64,000 nt of DNA from Colocasia esculenta (lineage: Eukaryota; Streptophyta; Magnoliopsida; Alismatales; Araceae): positions 18,077,346-18,141,345 of the forward strand of contig CM024766.1 in NCBI GenBank assembly GCA_014218235.1. Direction: 5' to 3'. Position 1 is the first letter of the stretch; each line of letters opens with the position of its first letter. The position numbers were made by a program, and so were the translations under genes. This document shows positions 10,481 through 22,252 of this stretch, piece by piece. Below the pieces are notes generated by a model. The model searched no databases, was not told the origin of the DNA, and saw only the letters and a program-made list of their open reading frames with translations.

Positions 10481-13400
10481 TGTAAGGCCCTCTAATTTCC
10501 GTCGTATTAATTGTAATTATGTGTGTATGTTGTACTTGTGTATATATGTACATATTTACGTACGCATAAAAATTAGTATAATTACGTGTGCATGTGTTAT
10601 ATTAAATATAAATAATGTATGTATTGCATGGTGATAGTGTGGATATAATACCATATACATATTGCATGTATATATGCAAGGTATGCATGGTTTTCTGCAT
10701 AATTAGGGTTTTGGCCGAAGGCCACCTTGGCGTCAAGCCCAGGCCGTTGAGCTGGTGTCAGCGTCCAGACATGGACGCCAACACTAACTCCGGCGTCCAG
10801 CGATATGGACGCCAACTTCTCTGGCCTGCATGCGCAGCAAAGCTGCAAGCTTCTGAAACAAGGCATGGCCACCATTGGGGGATGTCCCCCAACGGCTCTC
10901 AGATTGTCAAATCGGTATGGTGAGTGGGTGAGGGGCTCTCCTTAACCCTGAACCCGAATTGGACTCTCCCACTCTTTCCCTTCACCCTTGCAAGAGGAGA
11001 GAAGTGAGAAAGAAAAACCCTAGAGAAGCCTGTGAGAAAAACCCATTTTGGCTCCCTCAAATCCGACCCCTTGGACCTTGATCCGGCATCCCCCTACTGC
11101 AAGGAGGTTGCTGGACCAACGAGGAAGGCTTCCCCGACATCCCCTCGGCGTGGAGATCATCCAGGAGCCCGGAGGAGAGATCGTTTGGAGGCACTTCTGC
11201 AACTTCTTGGGACTGCCCAAGGAGGTCTTCACCAAGCCATAAATCCCTTGGAGGAATTTTAGAAAGGCAAGTGACCTATCCTTGATGTCCCCTTATGAGT
11301 CTAGGTTGGTTTTGTGAATTTTATGGATTTTTCCTCGAGTCCTAGACCCTCCAATTCACCCAAGATTCAGAGCTCGGGTCTGTGTTTCTGCACAGACCTG
11401 GTTAGACGGCAAGGTCCCTGGACGTCCAGATCATCCTTGGCGTCCATCGACCATGCCGCTGACCCTGAGTCAGCGGCCAGAGACCGCCGTCGAGTTCTTC
11501 TGGACAGAACAGTGAGCTGTTCTGTCCTTCTTATGCATTAATTTCGGTATGTTTTACGTGATGAGGATATATGGTAAACCTTATACTCTATGTATATTGT
11601 GCATTGTGGTGTGTGGATGAATGTGGTGTGTGTTGGTGGATGTGGGAAATGGTGTTCCTTAAACTTGTGAGCATGAAGTGTTGATTTTACAAATTTAGTT
11701 TTCCTGATTAGAATGTGTATGAATGCCATGGTTTTAGTCTAATCATGAAGATCAGTGGGTTAGCATATGTGTTTGCAAATTTTGGTAATTTATCCATGCT
11801 TGTGTAATTTGCAAATAAATTTGGTTCGGTAAAATAAAAGAATGTAAGAATGATTTATAGTGTTCAATCCATAGATGTATGAATTAGGGAAATTTTGTGT
11901 TCTCAGTTCATGCATATGTGAATAGCTTATGTTTAAACAGCAAGTGACTAATTTGCAAAATGTGTTAGACCCATGATAACTTAAGTTGTTAATAGCATGC
12001 TAATTAGGCGTTTTATTTTCTGTAAATCCTATTTAGCTCAGACAAATCTGAAAAATTGAGGGAGAGACCTTGAACCCGAAAACAGCATGTGGTTAAAATT
12101 TCAGGTCTTTTGGATCAGTAAATAAAAAGTTATGTGTTTTTCATGTGAAATGTGATAATTCGTGCATATGATCTTAATGTGATTAGATTTTGTTTAAACC
12201 CAGCATGATTAGTGTGTTTACTGTGTGTTAAACCTTGAAATTTTGGTAGTACCATGTTAGGAAAAACAGAGGTATTCATGTGAGTGAGAAAGTGAATGAG
12301 ATGAAGTGTTATGTGTAAAACTAAGTGTAAAACGGTAAATATGTAAATGTGTAACTGTGCCAATGTGACACTGCTTCCGTAGAGGGCAGTGGAGCTGTAT
12401 TAGGGAAAAGTCCCCCTAAGAAAGTTCAATGTGTTAAGTGACCCTAAGGGCATTAGGGGGAAATCCTGGAGGTGGACAAGTACCACTGGTTAGGGTGGAG
12501 ACTTGTTCTCCCGGTCTGCACAGTCCAAGAGTCGCCATTGGAATGCCTAGATGGCGTCTATGTGTAATGTGATGTGTATATGTCCTTCTTTGGTGGTTTG
12601 GACTATGTGTCACGGCACCTAAAAATGTGTAAAGTGTAATGTGAAATGTGTATGTGACCATGTGTAAATGTGTAAGTGACAATGTGAATGTGTATGTGAA
12701 AAGTGTAACCATGTGAAAAGAGGAAACTAGTGTAAAGAAAAATATGAAATTCTAGATGTGTAAATGTGTTATTGAAACCCATGTGGGACTAAATCTGAAA
12801 CCATATGAATTCAGAAAATGCATGTTATTATTCTTATGTTTATGTGTGCAAAAATGTTCAGAGTCCATGTTAGGGACAACTAATGAATATGTGTGCAAAT
12901 AGCATGATAGATTGTTCATATGATATGTTTTAAACAACATTGTAGCCCTCATGTGTAGATTTATAACCATTGAATCATGTGAAATCAGTAACCTAAAGCA
13001 TGTGAAAAGGTTATGTATGTACTTAAAAACATGTGGAATCCATGCTAGTTGTGTTTCCCGTCCATGTATGTAAAAGTTCATGTTGATAGCTCTCATGTTT
13101 GATTCTTTAAAGATTAAAGTTTCATGAGTAAATTGAATAGAGACCATGTGATAGGTGAAGTTTATTTTAGAAATCTGAAAGCATGAGTTATGTATAAAAT
13201 TGTAGAATGTTCATGATAGGTTGAAAACTTGAAATGACTAGCATGCTATGTGTTGCTAATTGTAATGTGCATGTAGAAACCACTAGGACTTATAAGTGTA
13301 TATCATGAGTAGTGTTGCTTGCTGAGTCCTTGGACTCACTCCTTGCTTCGGCGTACAGGTATAGTTGGTGACACGACACCGCTTGAGGAGACGGTGGAGA

Positions 13401-13777
13401 CGGACTCCGAGCGTGGAGACTAGTTAGTTTTTGGAGTTCTTTGAGAATTGTGTATTTCATAGTATGTAACTTTGAACATTGTACTAGAAGTATCATGAGA
13501 ATGATGTATAAGTGTGGACATTTGTACTTAATTTCAGCAAGTTAAATTATGTGAACTCTTAGAAACTCTTAGTTCCTTCTGTTAATTGCAAACTGCATGT
13601 ATGTTTAATGTGGATGATGAATGAATGAAGACATTGGTCTTTTACTTCCGCTACTCTGTTGTATATTCGTGTGTATGTCAGCTGTATGTATCGTTTGGGT
13701 AAATGTCCCACTGTGGCAGCACTTGTTATACCGACGTGGGTTGGTATAACTGTACCGGTATAATGAGGGCCGTCACA
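10481..13777 (+). repeat. Element B 3' LTR
   Basis: This is a 3297-bp copy of the 5' LTR with scattered substitutions. It has the same ATGTG-rich tract (about 12610-12780) and the same hairpin (13323-13338). Ends are TGTAAGGCCC and GTCACA. It has no gene. Confidence 0.95.
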
Positions 13778-13782
13778 ATTCG
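13778..13782. repeat. Target site duplication ATTCG, right copy, element B
   Basis: Exact match to 2274-2278; element A sequence resumes after it. Confidence 0.95.
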
Positions 13783-14823
13783 ACTCTGGCCTTTGAGCGA
13801 TTCATGACTAATGAGAGGATCAGAGGGAAAAGAAATGACTGATATAATGAATGGGGATGAGAGGAATCCTGAATAAGAATCATACTGGAAAACTGGACTA
13901 AGCAACTAGCTCGAAGAAGACTTTCAAATTCGAAATGGAATGAATTCCTTTCATGAGAAATGAAGATCTGGTTGAAACATCAGTGCGAAGCTGGCTTTAA
14001 CTAATCATGAAGCATGAAGCTCAAGGATCCTAAATGATGCATGCTGGGGTAAAAGAAAAGAAATCATAAAATAAAATGCAAAGTAAAGGAGAAAATAACA
14101 AATACTCAAGGATAATATTGCTAGACAAAATGAGCAAGGGTCAAGACACTTCGCTTCCCCGGCGTGAGATAGAATCCATCGTCCCCGAGCCATACCATCT
14201 AACGGCCTATCCAACGATTAACAGTGTGCACCTAGATCATCCTCATTTTTGGTGAAGGGGAACTCAGATCCTAGAACACACTAAGAACCAGTCGATCCTT
14301 GAGATGATATAATAAAGTAGATACCATATAGTAATGTAGATATTAGGGTTAGAAATACTTACATGAACTAACATGACGAGTCGTCCTTTGATTTTCTGAA
14401 TTTTTTGTTTTTTTGAATTTTTCTGTGTTTTCTATTTTTTTTATTTTCAAGATATATAAAGCAGTAAGATAGAAATTCAATATGCACGAAAACAATTGAA
14501 GAATTAAAGCATAAGTGCAAACATATCTCAAAGTAGCAATAATGATCATGAGAATGCAAAGGAATTAGCCATTGGATGCCCAAAAATATAACGCGACAAA
14601 GTCACTGTCCGCACCTTAAATGAACGCGATGATGAAGCTATCGCAACAAGAAGGTGACATGTCGATACGTCGCAATCACAAGTTTTACGCCTAGAGCACC
14701 AAAAGGCAACCTGAGAACTCCATGCTTGTCTCCTACTTGGACTCTTAGGGCCTCCTAATCCGGGTCCAACTCCCATTAACCCTTCTAAACCTTCTCCCAT
14801 CATGAATAGGAGTCCTAAGTGTC
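13783..14823. other. A extra region upstream of PMD gene 1
   Basis: No gene is visible. It holds a T-rich low-complexity tract (about 14395-14455) and a GCGAC/GTCGC array (about 14590-14690). The array lies roughly 140-230 bp upstream of the TATA box of PMD gene 1. Confidence 0.7.
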
Positions 14824-14831
14824 TATAAATA
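14824..14831 (+). promoter_or_regulatory. TATA box of PMD gene 1
   Basis: TATAAATA lies 75 bp before the chosen ATG at 14899. Its spacing from the start codon and the CT-rich leader between them resemble a plant Pol II promoter. Confidence 0.55.
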
Positions 14832-14898
14832 AGGGGTGAGAGGCTCAAATCCCGAAATTCACATCCTCCCTTCTTCTCTTCAAGCCCTCAAGTCTCCC

Positions 14899-16371
14899 AT
14901 GGCTATGAGGAGAGCTCCAAGTGCTCCCATGGGTGAAGAGGATTCCTATGGAGGTCCCATGTGTTCCCGGACGTCCTATAGCGAGCTCTTGAGGCTGACG
15001 GATGTCCCCAATCATCTGAGTAGCAATGGCGATGTGAGAGAGGTATGTAAGATGATCTTTTCAATTTTTTGTTATTTTGAACTCCGAATTTCTTCATTAA
15101 TGCATGTTCTCCTTCTTCTTCTCTCTTTTTCCTTTTCTTCTCCTCCTCTAGCTCTTCCCCGGCTCCCGCCGATAATCCAAACTCACAAGGATAGCACCCA
15201 TGATAAAAGCCCTACCCATGCATGTAATCTGCACATTGAGAGAGTGGGGCTTGGGAGGTGTTTTGATAGCTGCCCATAATTATGATAAAATCTCCTTTGA
15301 TTGGCATAGCATTACCGCCTTGATAGAGCTTTGGCACCCACAAACCCATACTTTTCTTTTCCCAAAGTTTGAGGCCACAGTCTTATTGAAAGAGGTGGAA
15401 GCATTCATGGCTTTACCCAAGACCAAACAGGGAGATGAGCAAAAACTTGTTACACCGTTGAGCCTATCAACCCAAAACTCATCCTAGGCGAATTTATGAT
15501 GGACCCCGGAGATGTGCATACCATGATTAGCCCACAACACATTCACCTTGTCCCCTTGTCTAAGTGGGTCATATCTTACTTTAAGAATAAATGCAAGAAC
15601 TACCAAGAGATAGCCAAAGCCGTGGCTATATGCTTGTGTGGGGTGGTACTCTTCCCGACCGGAGATCACCTCTTAGACTACGCGAATCTGAGTGCCATTA
15701 GTGGTGTATGGCAGGGATTCTCCCACTCTCATGCGGTCCTAGCCTATCTCTACGCGGGACTCACATCGGAGGCCACAGGGGGCCCACTTTATGGCTCTAT
15801 GATCCTCCTAGAGTGCTGGTTGGGAGTGAGGATAAAGTTTAAACCTGTAGAAAATCCCACTTCCGAGAGTCGGATCTTTGGGTGCCATCCATTGTGCTTC
15901 ATCGGCGGAGCAGCCAAGTTCTCTGATCGTGTTGTGTGTAGGACGGAAGACAAGAAGACTCGGAGTGCATGGCGGCTTTACCTCAACACACTTCCAATAG
16001 AGCACTTCGCCATGGATATAGCGGCGCTACGCGGAGTGGACATCCGGCTTCCCCTTGGGCGTGGAATGGACCTACAACTTGTGGGGAACATGGCGATGGT
16101 TCTCTACAATCCACACAGGTGCTATCTTCAGATCGGGAAGCCGAGGACGATGCTACTTCAGCCATCACACTTGCCTCCTATGAAGAAGAGACGCTTGGGA
16201 GATCCAGAGGATGAGTAGGCCATGCGGAGCGCATTAGTGATGTGGCGCGTGTGTGCCACTCACGCCCTACCACCCACGGTGCACGAGGAGCGCGAGACAT
16301 ACCAGGCGTACCTCAGAGAGTACAGGGAGATCCTGCCACGTGGGGACCGCGAGCTAGCAAGAGAGACATAA
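14899..16371 (+). pseudogene. PMD gene 1: plant mobile domain protein, antisense in element A
   Basis: The protein belongs to the plant mobile domain (PMD, aminotransferase-like) family, known from MAIN/MAIL genes and from transposons; its molecular role in elements is unknown. Exon 1 (14899-15042) has 48 codons. A donor GAG|GTATGTAAG and an acceptor CTCCTCTAG at 15151 bound a 109-bp phase-0 intron. Exon 2 begins at 15152. The PMD hallmark LIELWHPQTHTFLFP is near 15320-15365, and the second half runs from about 15450 to 16371. Defects seen are TAA at 15173, a frameshift near 15455 and TAG at 16216. After that TAG the frame stays open 50 more codons to TAA at 16369. The gene is opposite to A's pol, so it has its own promoter or is an antisense passenger. 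Clearly decayed. Confidence 0.75.
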
Positions 16372-16871
16372 TTGTATTTTTTTGGAATTTTTGGGAGATT
16401 TGATGTATTGGGAGGATGATAGTGATGATTTTCAGCTTTTATTTGATGTATGCATTTGAGATTTGGCATGAAACTACAGATTTTTAAGAATTCTGTGAAG
16501 AAACTGAGAAGGCGACAGCTTTGGAGTTGCGACCTAGAACGCGACAAGTCAATTGTCGCTACCATAATCATGAACATGACTGGGAGATTGTCACGACCTA
16601 AACAGAAGGCGACGGGCTCATTATCGCGATGACAGGACTGAGGCGGTTTGAATTTGGGGCCCCACGCACCTCTTTCTCTTTCCCTCTTTCACTCTTCATC
16701 TCTTCCCTCTCCCCTTTCTTCCTCCCGGCGATAGGGACCTCTCCCCTCTTTCTCTGTCTTCTTCCTCCGGCAACCCCGACCGGTGTTGGCAGGACCTCCC
16801 CTTCTCTTCTCTCTCCTTCTTCTAGTCTTCATCCTCTTCTTCTTTCTCTTCGCTCCTCAGCGGCTAAGGCG
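16372..16871. other. Spacer between the PMD genes with GCGAC array
   Basis: This is AT-rich sequence, then a GCGAC/GTCGC array (about 16511-16632), then a CT-rich leader-like tract (16660-16860) before PMD gene 2. I see no clear TATA box. Confidence 0.65.
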
Positions 16872-19490
16872 ATGGAGGGCGGTGAAGGTGGCAGTGGCGA
16901 CCGGCGAGAGAGGTCCAAAAGGACCATTAGCCGGCGGCGGATGGACGAGGGACCGTCCACGGCAACGGGGGAGGGAGCCCTGGCCCTCCCCATGGAGGAG
17001 GACCTCCAGGAAACGCCGGGCGAGGAGGAGGCCGGCGGCCCCAAAAGGGTAAGTGATCAAACCTTAAACCCCGAGCGATTGAGTGTGTGGGATGGGGTGA
17101 AAGGAGGTGCTGAGCACCCCATTGTAGGGCCTTGCCCAAGGTGAAACGGCCGGTGAACGGATATTGCCCATTCCCAGTCACCCTGTGAACGCGACAGGTT
17201 GTTTGTCGCATTACTAGGGTGAACGTGACACCCCAGGTGTCGCGTTTAGAAGGCGACGGGTCGACCCGTCGCCTTCAAAAGCTGAATGCGACGCCTGTTG
17301 TGTCGCCTTCAGAAGGCGACAGGGGGCCTGTCGCGATCTGAATAGAGTGCTGCTTGTGGATTTTGGCTGATCTTTGCACTTTTGTGGCTGTTTTGCAAAG
17401 TGAGCTATGGTCCCGGCTGGGGTGGGCCGTCGTCCGGGCCATCTATCAGGGGTTGTCGGACTTCCAGAGGGCCCGGCTATAGGAGATGGGGTTCGGCCCC
17501 TTTTTGAGGTTAGACGAACTGACGCCGGATGTGGCATTGATCCTGGCATTAAAGGAGCGATGGGACCCCAAGTGCCACACCTTCCTCTTCCCGTGGGGTC
17601 ATATGATTCCCACATTAGAGGACATGGCACGGATCATTGGCCTGAAGGTAGAGGACCAGGCGGTGACAGGGGTGACTTATACGAGTTACCAGGAGATAGT
17701 GGAGTGACTTCTGGGGCTGGAGGTGACGAGGGAGAGGTCATCCCTCGTGCCGAGGACGAGGCTGCAGGCGAGCCTCGAAGTGGCGGATGCACGTCGCCAG
17801 ACTGGAGAGGGCCAGGCGGAGTACATGGCCCTGTTGACGGCGGACGCCAGAGCGGCGCTGGCGGAGGAGGAGGGAGCAGCGGTGGACAAAGATTTGAGGC
17901 ATTTCCTGATCCTCGTGATCGGGAAGTTGATCCTGGGGACCAGAGGGGACCCAGTGAGTTGCAAGTGCCTGCCCCTGCTGGAGGATTTGACCCAGGCAGG
18001 CAGTCATGCTTGGTGTGCGGCCCTCCTGGCCCACCTCTTCGACAACCTGGGTACCTCCAGTAGGGAGACAGGGATAGCTGGCTTCTTTCCACTTCTACAG
18101 GTATGCTTCTCACCCTTACCATTTATTTCTTTTCCTGCATAAATTGATTGTGGTACTGAATGTGTTGTTTTGCAGGTGTGGGCGTACCACTACCTCCCTT
18201 CCCTGGGCGGGGGAGTGCCGAGGCGACCGAGCGCTGTGCCGCTTTTGCAGCACTGGCAGTTTCGCCGCGACGAGCGATCCCTGCACCTTCAGGTGACGCT
18301 CATCCAGGATGCATTGGACACCGTCCCCTTCGGACATGTGAGTACTTCTGCACTTGCACCCCTTTCCTTTTCTTTGTCACTGACCATTAATTGACGAGCT
18401 TCTATTTGTGATGTGCAGGTTGAGTGGACTCCCTATGCTGGGGAGGATGACGCCGACCAGCTGTGGGTGGAGCAGGGCCACCCCTACTTCGATAGGGAGA
18501 TCTGGCTTCATGCTTTCAACACGATGGTACCACTCCACCTCCGACTGGTCGCGCGGACACTGGGACTCCACGAGGTGGCAGTGGAGTTCCCGACCCGGCA
18601 GAGGGTGTGGGAGAGACCGGGCCGCAGCTTCCGTGGCATTCAGCAGGTCACGGACTGGAGGGTGCGGGCCCGGGAGCAGCTCGAGGACTGGCAACAGCGT
18701 GGCCGAGTGGTGACCTCCGAGGCCACCAGTGACGAGGACTACTTCCGTGCCTATGCACGGAGGTACGGGGCCCAAGTATACAAGGGGACCCGACGACCGG
18801 TGAGTGTTACTAGCTTAGCCCTTTCTAAATATTTTAATCATTCATTCCTTGGCTATCCTGACTTGTGTTTGCAGCTTGACCCCGAGGGTCAGATCGCCTC
18901 CCTCAAGGGTGTCCTCCACTCCACGATCCAACAGACCGTGACAGAGCTGGTGAGTGTTTTACTGCCTGCCCCTTTCTATTTTTGATCACCGTTTACTGAC
19001 TGCCATGTTCTTCTTTGCAGCGCGCCGAGCTGGAGCAGGCGCGGAAGATGGTGGGAGGTGCCTCTACTTTCCGGGACGAGCCTGGCCGCTCCATACTAGA
19101 GGGTCGGCTGGCAGCAGCGGTGAGACAGGCGGAGGATGCCATGGCCCAGCTGCACGAGCTGGTGAGTTAATAACTACATGCCCCTTGCACTTGATTTCTT
19201 TTATTGACAATTTTTTTGACTTGCAGGAGGCGGAGCTGAGAGACGCACTAGCGTGGACGACTGCGCTATAGGCGGAGATGGCGGAGTTGTGCCTACTCCC
19301 TGAGGCGGACGAGTCGATGAGACTGCGCCAGGAGGCGGATGAGCTCCACTCACAGCTAGGGGACGAGCGACATTTCTGCGAGCTATTGAGGTCGGAGATA
19401 AGGGGGCTTGAGAGAGCCCTGGCACTGGTTGGGCGCAACCGCTCATCAGCCAGCAGGAGCGGCATCCCCAGTGGATCAGCAGGGCACTAG
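16872..19490 (+). pseudogene. PMD gene 2: seven-exon plant mobile domain protein, antisense in element A
   Basis: Exons are 16872-17048, 17405-18100, 18176-18337, 18419-18799, 18875-18949, 19021-19161 and 19227-19490. Every exon length is a multiple of three, so all six introns are phase 0. Donors are GTAAGT, GTATGC or GTGAGT and five of the six acceptors are TGCAG; the first, TGAG at 17404, is weaker. The frame (about 630 codons) has no frameshift, only three stops: TAG 17480, TGA 17705, TAG 19269. Exon 1 encodes a charged N-terminus. Exon 2 has the PMD signature (GFGPFLRL, ERWDPKCHTFLFPWG, LEDMARIIGL). Exons 3-4 carry VWAYHYLP and VEWTPY. Exons 5-7 form a heptad-like Glu/Leu-rich coiled coil. 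The exon model is inferred. The ordered splice sites imply it was once a working gene. Confidence 0.82.
17180..17336. repeat. GCGAC/GTCGC hairpin array inside intron 1 of PMD gene 2
   Basis: At least five short inverted repeats with GCGAC and GTCGC arms are packed into about 160 bp. They include a perfect 28-bp palindrome at 17249-17276 (centre GGGTCGACCC, arms ending GAAGGCGAC and GTCGCCTTC). The same unit occurs in A's LTRs and other non-coding parts of A. Confidence 0.85.
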
Positions 19491-19954
19491 TTGATAGGTT
19501 CCTCCGGATGGCGAAGGAACGAGGAGGAGGGACGACGGCGCGAGGGATCAGCCGAGGGGAGCACGACGGGACCGAGGGAGATGGCCCCTCCACCTTCCCA
19601 CCCGCCTAAGGGTACAGGGGAGAGTGGTTGAGGACTTGTACTTTGCCGCTTTTTCTCATGATGTATCATGATGATGATGTAGATATGGAATAGAATAGAA
19701 TGGAATCTTTTGTCTATGGAATGTGATTGTGTGACAGTGATGAGTGAGATATGAGTGCTGCTTTCTTTCTTCTGTTGCGACCTGCACACTTAGGACAACC
19801 ATGAAGACAAGTTAGGTCCATTCTTCGACTTAGACCCTTGCCTTAAGCATGACAAGTGACCAATCTCGATAAATGGTCAACGGGCTAAGCCTTATTAAAA
19901 TAGGCGAAAAGACATAAATAAATAAATGACATGCATGAATGAATGAGTAAAGTG
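19491..19954. other. Region downstream of PMD gene 2
   Basis: I recognise no gene. The first about 130 bp are GC-rich and may be the 3' UTR of PMD gene 2. The remainder is AT-rich with repeated TGATGATG-like words. Confidence 0.5.
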
Positions 19955-20222
19955 TTTGGGATTTTTTGGAGTTTTGAAATATTTGATTATTAATTTTTTT
20001 TAGTTTTGGAATATTTGATTTTTTGGAGTTTTGAAATATTTGATTTTTTTTTAGTTTTGAAGTATTTGATTTTTTTGGAGTTTTGAAGTATTTGATTTTT
20101 TGGAGTTTTGGAAATATTTGATTTTTTGGAGTTTTTGGAAATATTTAATTTTTGGAGTTTTTGGAAAATTTGATTTTTTTTTAGTTTTGGAAATATTTGA
20201 TTTTTTTCTTTTTGAGATTTTG
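19955..20222. repeat. AT-rich tandem repeat, unit near 27-30 bp
   Basis: About nine imperfect copies of a unit like GAGTTTTGAAATATTTGATT with T-runs of varying length. Short open frames across it are translations of the repeat. It lies between the PMD genes and the integrase in A. Confidence 0.85.
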
Positions 20223-21025
20223 TTTAAACGCCTAAAGCCGACGTTGGCCCCTCCTAAAAATAAGACGCGCGAGACGGAAGGGATTCGCCCTTTTGGGCCA
20301 CAACACATAGACCAGTTCAAATCTCTGGTTTAGGAGTCTTGGTCGCTTTCCTTCTTTATCAAAGACTTTACTAAGATAGCACGTGCTTTTTGGGGTGACA
20401 TGCCTTGGGTGACTGCCCCTGGTTGATAGTGTAGCTACTTAGGCCATACCTAAGAAATGATCTGATCTTTTAGAGGGAAGTGGAAGACTATTTAAGGAAA
20501 GTCTAATGTAGGTTTAAGGATGTTGGGTTCGGCTTCTTCCCGCAGCATACCCTTCAAAGATTAGGTCTGTTGCGGAGGGACTTTGTGGTCTTTTCTATGG
20601 GTTTGCGCTGTTTGAGGCATGCATACGACTGGGCTCATGAGCATCTCGCGGGGACTTTGCCACTCTTTGCCATGCCCCTATTCCATCATGTAGTTTTTTT
20701 CATTATTTTTATTTCTTTTGTTCTTTTCCCTTTTATTTGACTGTCCCTTTTTGAGACTTCCTCTCGTTAGGGTATGCTTAAGGTTGACAACCTCACCCTT
20801 ACGACCCTTGCCTCTACACTTCGACTAATTTGGGAGAGAATGACCATCGCATCGCTAGAGTAGGGCCTACATAGCTACAGTATCTACTAAGTACAGTCGC
20901 CCGGGCTTGCCGTGTGCGTGTGTGAGTCCTAACTTAGGTCAACCCTTGACGATTAAGGAAGAAACTTCAGACTCTTAACATGGGGTTATCCCTAATCTAA
21001 GTGTTGTGGCCTCACACCTAAAGAC
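20223..21025. other. A spacer between tandem repeat and integrase
   Basis: About 800 bp without a convincing open frame or motif on either strand. It lies 3' of A's integrase on the minus strand. Confidence 0.6.
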
Positions 21026-22252
21026 CTAGGGGTAGAATCTTTTGAGGTACAACCCATTCAACGGATGTGACAATTCCACGCCCTCAGCATTGATTAGGTG
21101 ATAGGCGTTCCCCGGATACACTTCTTTCACGACGTACGGACCTTCCCAATTTGGCTGCAATTTAAACCTTGGACCTCCAGGTTTGATAAAAATGCGTTTC
21201 AAGACCATATCACCCTCTTGAAATTTTCGTTCAATTACCTTCTTTTCAAAAGACCTTGAGATTCGCCTTTGGTATGAGAGCACGTGATCGGCCGCCATTA
21301 GTCGCCTTTCATCTAAGAGTTCCAATTGGACTAGCAACGCCTGTCGATGTTCATCAAGATTAAGTTCCTTATCTAGTTGGACTCTTAGTGAAGGGATCAA
21401 GATCTCATATGGAACTACCGCCTCCATCCCATAAGTGAGAGCATACGGGGTTTGCCTCGTGGGAGTACGGACGGAGGTACGATAGGCCCATAGAGCCTCT
21501 ATTAGCTTTTCTGGCCAATCAGCGAATTTATGCGATTCACAAGTTTTCTTCAAGATTTTAAGAAGGGTTTTATTAGTTGCTTCAGCTTGGCCATTGCCTT
21601 GTGGGTAATATGGAGATGAATGATGCAGAGTGATATTGTATTTCTTATAGAGGTCCTGGAGTTCTTGTGAGATGAATTGTGGCTCGTTGTCCGTGACGAT
21701 GCTGCTTCGCACTCTGAACCGCAAAATGATATTCTTCATGATAAAGCGGCACACTATGGATGCTTTGATTTCTGTGAACGTTTCTGCTTTTGCCTACTTG
21801 GTGTAATACTCAGTTGCTGTGAGGATGAAGGATTTTCGTTTGGTTTGAGCATTAGGATCACCAAGGGGGCCAACAATATCAAAAGCCCACATGGAGAATG
21901 GCCAAGGTGTGGAGAGTGGATGAAGTGAAGATGAAGGAGCGTGAATTTTATCAGCATGGAGTTGGCATTTGACACACCTACGGACGTAGATGGCACAGTC
22001 TTCTTCTAGGGTTGGCCAGTAGTAGCCCTGCCTAATGATCTTCTTAGCAAGCATCTGACTGTTGACATGCCCTCCGCATTCACTAGCATGGGCTCCTTCT
22101 ACCACTTTCCAAGCTTCGTCATCATTGAGACATCTCAGAAAAACTCCATTAAGAACCCGCCTATACAAACTTCTCTGACGACTGTGTACCTTAAGGCGGC
22201 TCTTCTTATGGCCTTGCGATCCACCGCATTTCCCCTTCGGGATACGACCCAT
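21026..22252 (-). pseudogene. A integrase, Tat type
   Basis: This is the integrase of the Tat element. The HHCC zinc domain is seen in the first half (HASECGGHVNSQ, then CVKCQLHAD), followed by the STPWPFSMWAFDIVGP block that opens the DDE core, IVTDNEPQF for the second Asp and the Glu in NGQAEATNKTLL. The C-terminal block NWEGPYVVKEVYPGNAYHL is typical of Tat/Ogre elements. One in-frame TAG (21794-21796) lies where relatives have Trp after YYTK, so a G-to-A change explains it. The downstream part continues in the same frame to the stop at 21026. No chromodomain is present. Confidence 0.9.

Larger units (their letters stand above)
2279..13777 (+). mobile_element. Element B: Tekay-type Ty3/gypsy chromovirus, full length
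   Basis: A complete element of 11,499 bp: LTRs above 3.2 kb, a tRNA-iMet primer site, gag with two zinc knuckles, protease, RT, RNase H, integrase with a C-terminal chromodomain, and a polypurine tract. Very long LTRs plus a chromodomain fit the Tekay/Del chromovirus lineage. The perfect ATTCG duplication and closely similar LTRs indicate insertion into A after A was already in place. Frameshifts around 7250, 7480, 8812 and 8840 and a stop at 5752 mean this copy no longer makes a full polyprotein. Confidence 0.95.

Noticed and set aside
14836..15279. Single open frame spanning exon 1 and intron of PMD gene 1
   Set aside because: The frame reads through the intron into CT-rich sequence; the spliced model with a phase-0 intron fits the PMD sequence better.
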